Source: CAZXPY01 sp964643435
Lineage (GTDB): Bacteria > Patescibacteriota > Microgenomatia > Woykebacterales > RBG-16-39-9b
Assembly (NCBI GenBank): GCA_964643435.1
Contig: CAZXPY010000005.1
Location: forward strand, 1 to 38,428
Direction of reading: 5' to 3'
Length of the DNA: 38,428 nt
Shown: positions 34,849 to 38,428 of the stretch, one piece after another
Numbering within the stretch: the stretch's first letter is position 1
Layout of the letters: the number at the start of each line of letters is the position of its first letter
Notes under the pieces: model-generated
Database searches by the model: none
Told to the model about the DNA's origin: nothing
Seen by the model: the letters and a program-made list of their open reading frames with translations, nothing else
Translations under genes and position numbers: made by a program

Positions 34849-35124
34849 TTAGTATTTTACGGTAAAATCGGCAAATTCTCCAGTTCCCTCCTGCCAGGTT
34901 ACTTCGACTTCGGAAACTACCGCGGCGCTCGGCCCTTTTTTGCTCCAAGTAATTAAGTTTTCTAGGGTAGTTTTTTCGCCTTCAGCGTTAATTTCTACGC
35001 TACCATCTGGGTTATTTTTCACCCAACCAGTCAATCCTAAATCACGGGCGATCTCAATTGCTCTAAAGCGAAAACCAACCCCTTGCACGTCACCTTTAAT
35101 TATTATGTGGATTCTTTCCTTCAT
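34849..35124 (-). CDS. acyP: Acylphosphatase
   Basis: 91 residues, full length. The phosphate-binding loop GDVQGVGFR with the catalytic Arg and the catalytic Asn in GWVKNNPDGSVEI are both present. It hydrolyses acyl phosphates such as carbamoyl or 1,3-bisphosphoglycerate phosphates; the cellular role is often unclear. Its first 29 bases overlap the 3' end of the phosphoribosyltransferase gene in another frame. Confidence 0.95.
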   Translation of the reverse strand: MKERIHIIIKGDVQGVGFRFRAIEIARDLGLTGWVKNNPDGSVEINAEGEKTTLENLITWSKKGPSAAVVSEVEVTWQEGTGEFADFTVKY

Positions 35125-35743
35125 TTAGAAACCGGATAACCTCCTCATCAGAAACTTGAGGAAAGGAGGAATAAAACTGGCCAATTGCGTAAAAATTTTC
35201 CGGTGTACTTAAAGATATCAAACTATCAACTTCTGGTTCTATCCGCTTCATTGTTGATTTTGGAGCAACTGGTACGGCTAAAATTAATTTCTTGGGCGAT
35301 TTTTGCTTTATCTCCGTTATTGCCGCTATTATTGTCGAGCCGGTGGCAAGACCATCATCTATTAAAATAACGTTTTTACCTAAAATTTTTGATTGTTTCC
35401 TGCCAGAGCGAAAAACTTTTTCTCGTCTTTTTGCTTCTAAAAGCTGTTTCTGGTGTTCTTCCTCTATGTATTGTTTACTTATCTTCAATTTACTTATGAG
35501 TTCTTTGTCTAAAACTAAACTACCGTAACTTGTTGTCGCTCCAATCGCCAGTTCTGGGTTCCCGGGAGCACCGAGTTTTCGAATAATAATCAAATCAAGA
35601 GGTGCTTTAAGTTCTTTCGCCACTTCGGCCGCCACGACTACTCCCCCGCGAGGTATAGCCAAAATTAAAGTATCTCCACCCTTATATTTTCTTAATTTCT
35701 TAGCTAAAAGCTCTCCAGCTTCAAGGCGATCTTTGAAAATCAT
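35096..35743 (-). CDS. Phosphoribosyltransferase (type I fold)
   Basis: 215 residues. The PRPP-binding signature VILIDDGLATGST is present near 125, and the N-terminal part has LILAIPRGGVVVAAEVAKEL, typical of the stand-alone phosphoribosyltransferase family often found beside dienelactone-hydrolase or erythromycin-esterase genes. The base or acceptor is unknown. Its stop overlaps the acylphosphatase start, and its start overlaps the EndoQ stop by four bases, so three genes form a tight operon. Confidence 0.9.
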   Translation of the reverse strand: MIFKDRLEAGELLAKKLRKYKGGDTLILAIPRGGVVVAAEVAKELKAPLDLIIIRKLGAPGNPELAIGATTSYGSLVLDKELISKLKISKQYIEEEHQKQLLEAKRREKVFRSGRKQSKILGKNVILIDDGLATGSTIIAAITEIKQKSPKKLILAVPVAPKSTMKRIEPEVDSLISLSTPENFYAIGQFYSSFPQVSDEEVIRFLNEGKNPHNN

Positions 35744-37077
35744 TTGTCAAAAAGGTCGATTTGGCCCTCGGCTTGAATTTCGATTTTCGGTTTTTGCAAA
35801 CCTTGAGGCCAAATTTTTACGACCCCATAAACCCCATCAAATCCTGGTTCAATTACTAAATCACGCTCTCTGACTTTTTGGACGCCGGCAGCAATATTCG
35901 CTACTGAAGCGGCTTTAACAATTTCGCTAATTTCTGCTTTTAAAAGGACATTTAACTCACTTCCAAAATGCTTCACCAAATTTAAATACTCTTGTCTTAC
36001 TTTTTCAGAAAGAGACGAGATACGTAAGCTTTCCGCGATTATTTCTTGCAACGGGACTAGATTTACAAAGGGCGGCCTATTCGTGAGAAATTTACTTTTT
36101 ACAAACCCTTCTTTATCGATTTCTGCTCCAAGTTCTTTTGTTTCCCTTTTGGCTAAAGAATTAACCCGGTGCATTACTCCCAATGTCAATTTTTTCTTGC
36201 AAACTGGACAAATAGTACCCCTATTAGCAGTTTCTTCGTCTGACTGCTTGATAGAGCAATTTCGGTGTCCGCTAAAATGGTATTTTCCTTCTTCCGGAAA
36301 AAATTCAATCGTGAAAGCGATTTTCGGTAGCGCAGTAGTCCCGGCAGGACCCGCAATCGCTTTGTAAATTAACTCGTAACTTATTTCTGATGCTTCAAAA
36401 ACCGTAGCTTCTCGGGCCATCTTTGGTAAGGAATGGGCATCGGAAAAAGACACGATTGACTTATTATCTAAATCTTCTATCCGCCAGTTCATCGCTGGAT
36501 CAGAAGATAAACCAGTTTCGATTGCATAAATATACTTTGCGGTTTCGCCAAAACAATCTTCTAAGGAGTCAAACCCGGAATTACTGCCGTAAAGAGAAAA
36601 CCACGGTGTCCAAACATGGGCGGGAATAATAATGGCGTCTTTGTTTATCTCAAGAACAAGTAGCGCTAAATTTTTGGCACTGATACCTAACATCGGTCTT
36701 CCGTCCGACGAGAGAGTACCGTAATTTGCCAATTTTTCATTTATTTTGCTGACGTCCTCTAATTTTGGTACGAAAAGAAGAATATGAATTCGGTGCAAGT
36801 TTCCACCTTGACTATAAATACAGGCCACTTCGGTACCTAAAATAAATTTAGTTCCGCCTCTTGTGTCTGAACCGACAAAATTAAACAATCCACTACCATC
36901 TTCTTTTAAGTTATTTTTAATTTCCCTGAACCACGTTGGATGAGTAAAATCAGTAGTTGAAAGAAGATCTATTCCCTTATATTTTGCCCATTTAGAAAGA
37001 TTTGGAAAATTTAAATCCTTGGAGCAGGCTCTTGAATAAGAAGAATGTAAGTGTAAATCCGCTACGAATTTCATCAT
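35740..37077 (-). CDS. Endonuclease Q (PHP-type DNA repair nuclease) with clamp-binding-like tail
   Basis: 445 residues. The PHP metal site starts ADLHLHSSYSRA (Asp and His ligands), with further ligands in HVWTPWFSLYGS and FSDAHSLP. A zinc-binding region follows, with Cys in GHRNCSIKQ and CPVCKKKL, then a helical C-terminal part (VNLVPLQEIIAESL). Endonuclease Q cuts 5' of deaminated bases (uracil, hypoxanthine, xanthine) and abasic sites; it is typical of archaea and known from some bacteria. The very C-terminus, QIDLFDK, matches the bacterial sliding-clamp-binding pentapeptide QL[SD]LF. It lies two genes from the ATP-dependent DNA ligase, suggesting a repair cluster. Confidence 0.85.
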   Translation of the reverse strand: MMKFVADLHLHSSYSRACSKDLNFPNLSKWAKYKGIDLLSTTDFTHPTWFREIKNNLKEDGSGLFNFVGSDTRGGTKFILGTEVACIYSQGGNLHRIHILLFVPKLEDVSKINEKLANYGTLSSDGRPMLGISAKNLALLVLEINKDAIIIPAHVWTPWFSLYGSNSGFDSLEDCFGETAKYIYAIETGLSSDPAMNWRIEDLDNKSIVSFSDAHSLPKMAREATVFEASEISYELIYKAIAGPAGTTALPKIAFTIEFFPEEGKYHFSGHRNCSIKQSDEETANRGTICPVCKKKLTLGVMHRVNSLAKRETKELGAEIDKEGFVKSKFLTNRPPFVNLVPLQEIIAESLRISSLSEKVRQEYLNLVKHFGSELNVLLKAEISEIVKAASVANIAAGVQKVRERDLVIEPGFDGVYGVVKIWPQGLQKPKIEIQAEGQIDLFDK

Positions 37078-37099
37078 TTTTTCCGTTTCTCTATTTTAC

Positions 37100-38290
37100 C
37101 TAAGAAGACGCTTTTTTGGTAGCCGCCGCTATAACTGCCGCCACTTTTTTATCCAGTGCACTAGGAATAATATTCTTGGGGTTAGGTTTTTTAACGTAAC
37201 CAGAGAGCGCGTAGGCGGCCGCTAGTTTCATATTTGTATCTATTCTTGCCACTTTTGCATCCAAAGCGCCACGGAAAACTCCGGGAAAAGCTAACACGTT
37301 ATTTACCTGATTTGGAAAATCGCTTCTTCCCGTAGCGACCACGGCTGCACCGGCTTTTAGGGCGGTTTCGGGCATAATTTCTGGAACCGGGTTTGCCATG
37401 GCAAAAATAATTGGTCCTTGGGCCATTGTTTTTACCATCTGGCGTTCTAAAAGAAGCGCACTAGAAACCCCGATGAAAACATCCGCTCCGATAATAGCCT
37501 CTCTTAAATCGCCTTTTAATTTATTTTTATTGGTAAAAGCCGCTAACTTCTTTTTATGAGAGGTGAGATCTGCGCGACCTTCATAAATTGCGCCAGAACG
37601 ATCCACCATTATTATTTCTTTTACGCTAGTACAAATAGAAGAAGGCAGCACTTTCCCACCCATCTCCAAACAAGAAAGGAGATAAGCAATCGCGCTTCCA
37701 GCGGCGCCAGCACCACTGATTACCACTTTTAGAGAAAAAATACTTTTCCCAACCACTTTTGCCGCGTTTATCAGGGCGGCTAAAACTACTATCGCGGTAC
37801 CGTGTTGGTCATCATGAAAAACCGGAATACCGATATTTTGCAGTTTTTCTTCAATATCAAAACATCTTGGAGCGCTTATGTCTTCAAGATTTATTCCGGC
37901 AAAACTTGGGGCAATATTGGTCACAGTAGAAACAATTTTTTCTGGGTCTTTGGTATCCAAAACAATTGGAAAAGCGTCAATACCGGCAAACTCTTTAAAA
38001 AGAAGGCATTTTCCTTCCATTACCGGTAAGGCAGCCGCCGGACCAATATCCCCCAAACCTAAAACTGCGCTTCCATCACTAACAACAGCAACAGTGTTTC
38101 CCCGATTTGTATATTCGAATACTTTTTCTTTAGAAGAGAAAATTTCTTTGCTTGGGGCGGCTACACCTGGAGTATAAGCAAGAGATAAATCGGTTTTGGT
38201 GCGGATTTTGACTTTACTTTTAATTTCAATTTTACCTTTGAGTTTGCGGTGGAGTTTCAAAGATTCTTTATAATAATCAATTTTTTTCAC
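37100..38290 (-). CDS. NAD(P)-dependent malic enzyme, short form
   Basis: 396 residues, the short bacterial form. Motifs: LAYTPGVAAPS (catalytic Tyr), GDIGPAAALPVMEGK (catalytic Lys), metal-binding region NLEDISAPRCF, FHDDQHGTAIVV near 155, and nucleotide-binding ISGAGAAGSAIA near 188. It makes pyruvate from malate with CO2 release and NAD(P)H. The GTG start at 38290 overlaps the ligase stop (ATGTGA). In a cell with sparse central metabolism this could be a main source of pyruvate or reductant. Confidence 0.95.
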   Translation of the reverse strand: MKKIDYYKESLKLHRKLKGKIEIKSKVKIRTKTDLSLAYTPGVAAPSKEIFSSKEKVFEYTNRGNTVAVVSDGSAVLGLGDIGPAAALPVMEGKCLLFKEFAGIDAFPIVLDTKDPEKIVSTVTNIAPSFAGINLEDISAPRCFDIEEKLQNIGIPVFHDDQHGTAIVVLAALINAAKVVGKSIFSLKVVISGAGAAGSAIAYLLSCLEMGGKVLPSSICTSVKEIIMVDRSGAIYEGRADLTSHKKKLAAFTNKNKLKGDLREAIIGADVFIGVSSALLLERQMVKTMAQGPIIFAMANPVPEIMPETALKAGAAVVATGRSDFPNQVNNVLAFPGVFRGALDAKVARIDTNMKLAAAYALSGYVKKPNPKNIIPSALDKKVAAVIAAATKKASS

Positions 38291-38428
38291 ATTACTTTTA
38301 CTTTCTTTTGCTGTTCATACATCTGGATAAGTTCCTGTACAGTTGTGGCGTCCTCGGCGCGTTTATCGCTACTACGGAAGGAAATAAGACGAGGAAAACG
38401 AAGGGCGTAACCTGGATTATCGCCTATT
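38287..38428 (-). CDS. ATP-dependent DNA ligase, C-terminal end only
   Basis: About 46 residues before a TGA stop; the rest lies beyond the window. The pattern GYALRFPRLISFRSSDKRAE plus DATTVQELIQMYEQQKK is the hallmark C-terminal motif of archaeal-type ATP-dependent DNA ligases (ALRFPRF..R.DK..EDATT). It lies directly upstream of malic enzyme and near Endonuclease Q. Confidence 0.8.
   Translation of the reverse strand, partial: IGDNPGYALRFPRLISFRSSDKRAEDATTVQELIQMYEQQKKVKVM

Overview
The window looks like a chromosomal segment of a Candidate Phyla Radiation (Patescibacteria) bacterium, most plausibly Microgenomates or Katanobacteria. This is inferred, because no database search was possible. 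Supporting signs are 16S and 23S genes carrying AT-rich hairpin inserts, a fragmented rRNA locus, large repetitive surface proteins with LPXTG-like or Thr/Pro-rich regions, an S23-type four-helix-bundle gene, and a DNA ligase tail of the ATP-dependent type next to an Endonuclease Q homologue. TGA is used as a stop codon, so the Gracilibacteria/Absconditabacteria recoding does not apply.

Layout. 1-5.9 kb (+): the C-terminal part of a giant repetitive surface protein, a four-helix-bundle (S23/IVS protein) gene flanked by inverted AT-rich repeats, and an O-antigen-ligase-like membrane protein with TPRs. 5.9-14.3 kb (-): zinc-ribbon protein, two tRNA-Ala genes, LysM-M23 peptidase, rho, DUF2723 membrane glycosyltransferase-like protein with TPRs, a surface protein with an LPKAG sorting-like tail, and a GC-richer Thr/Pro-rich protein bracketed by 14-bp inverted repeats. 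14.3-21.3 kb (-): yacL-like PIN/TRAM, radA, hicA, hicB, clpC and an S1-domain protein. This is the clpC-radA-yacL order known from Gram-positive bacteria, with hicBA wedged between clpC and radA and a 39-bp direct repeat on each side of it.

21.4-29.4 kb is a rearranged rRNA locus. 5S, 23S and tRNA-Ala(TGC) form one minus-strand unit with its own near-consensus promoter. 16S is a second minus-strand unit with a perfect TTGACA-N17-TATAAT promoter. Between them lie tRNA-Ile(GAT) and two pseudopilin-like genes on the plus strand. Pre-16S and pre-23S processing stems can be read directly. Both rRNAs carry inserted hairpins made of the same low-complexity words found in intergenic DNA, around the S23-type gene and in one protein linker.

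29.3-38.4 kb: a small membrane protein (+), then a minus-strand series: a large secreted protein, a membrane-anchored protein, a YdjM-like membrane protein, a PAP2-like protein, acylphosphatase, phosphoribosyltransferase, Endonuclease Q ending in a clamp-binding-like motif, malic enzyme and the C-terminus of an ATP-dependent DNA ligase. Several of these genes overlap and are probably co-transcribed.

The most interesting signals are the shared hairpin inserts in rRNA and their link to the S23-type gene, a conserved 18-nt loop on covarying stems at two loci, the 39-bp duplication around hicBA, a 50-bp repeat carrying a -10 box, terminator-like hairpins in the 16S leader, and an apparently leaderless S1-protein gene.
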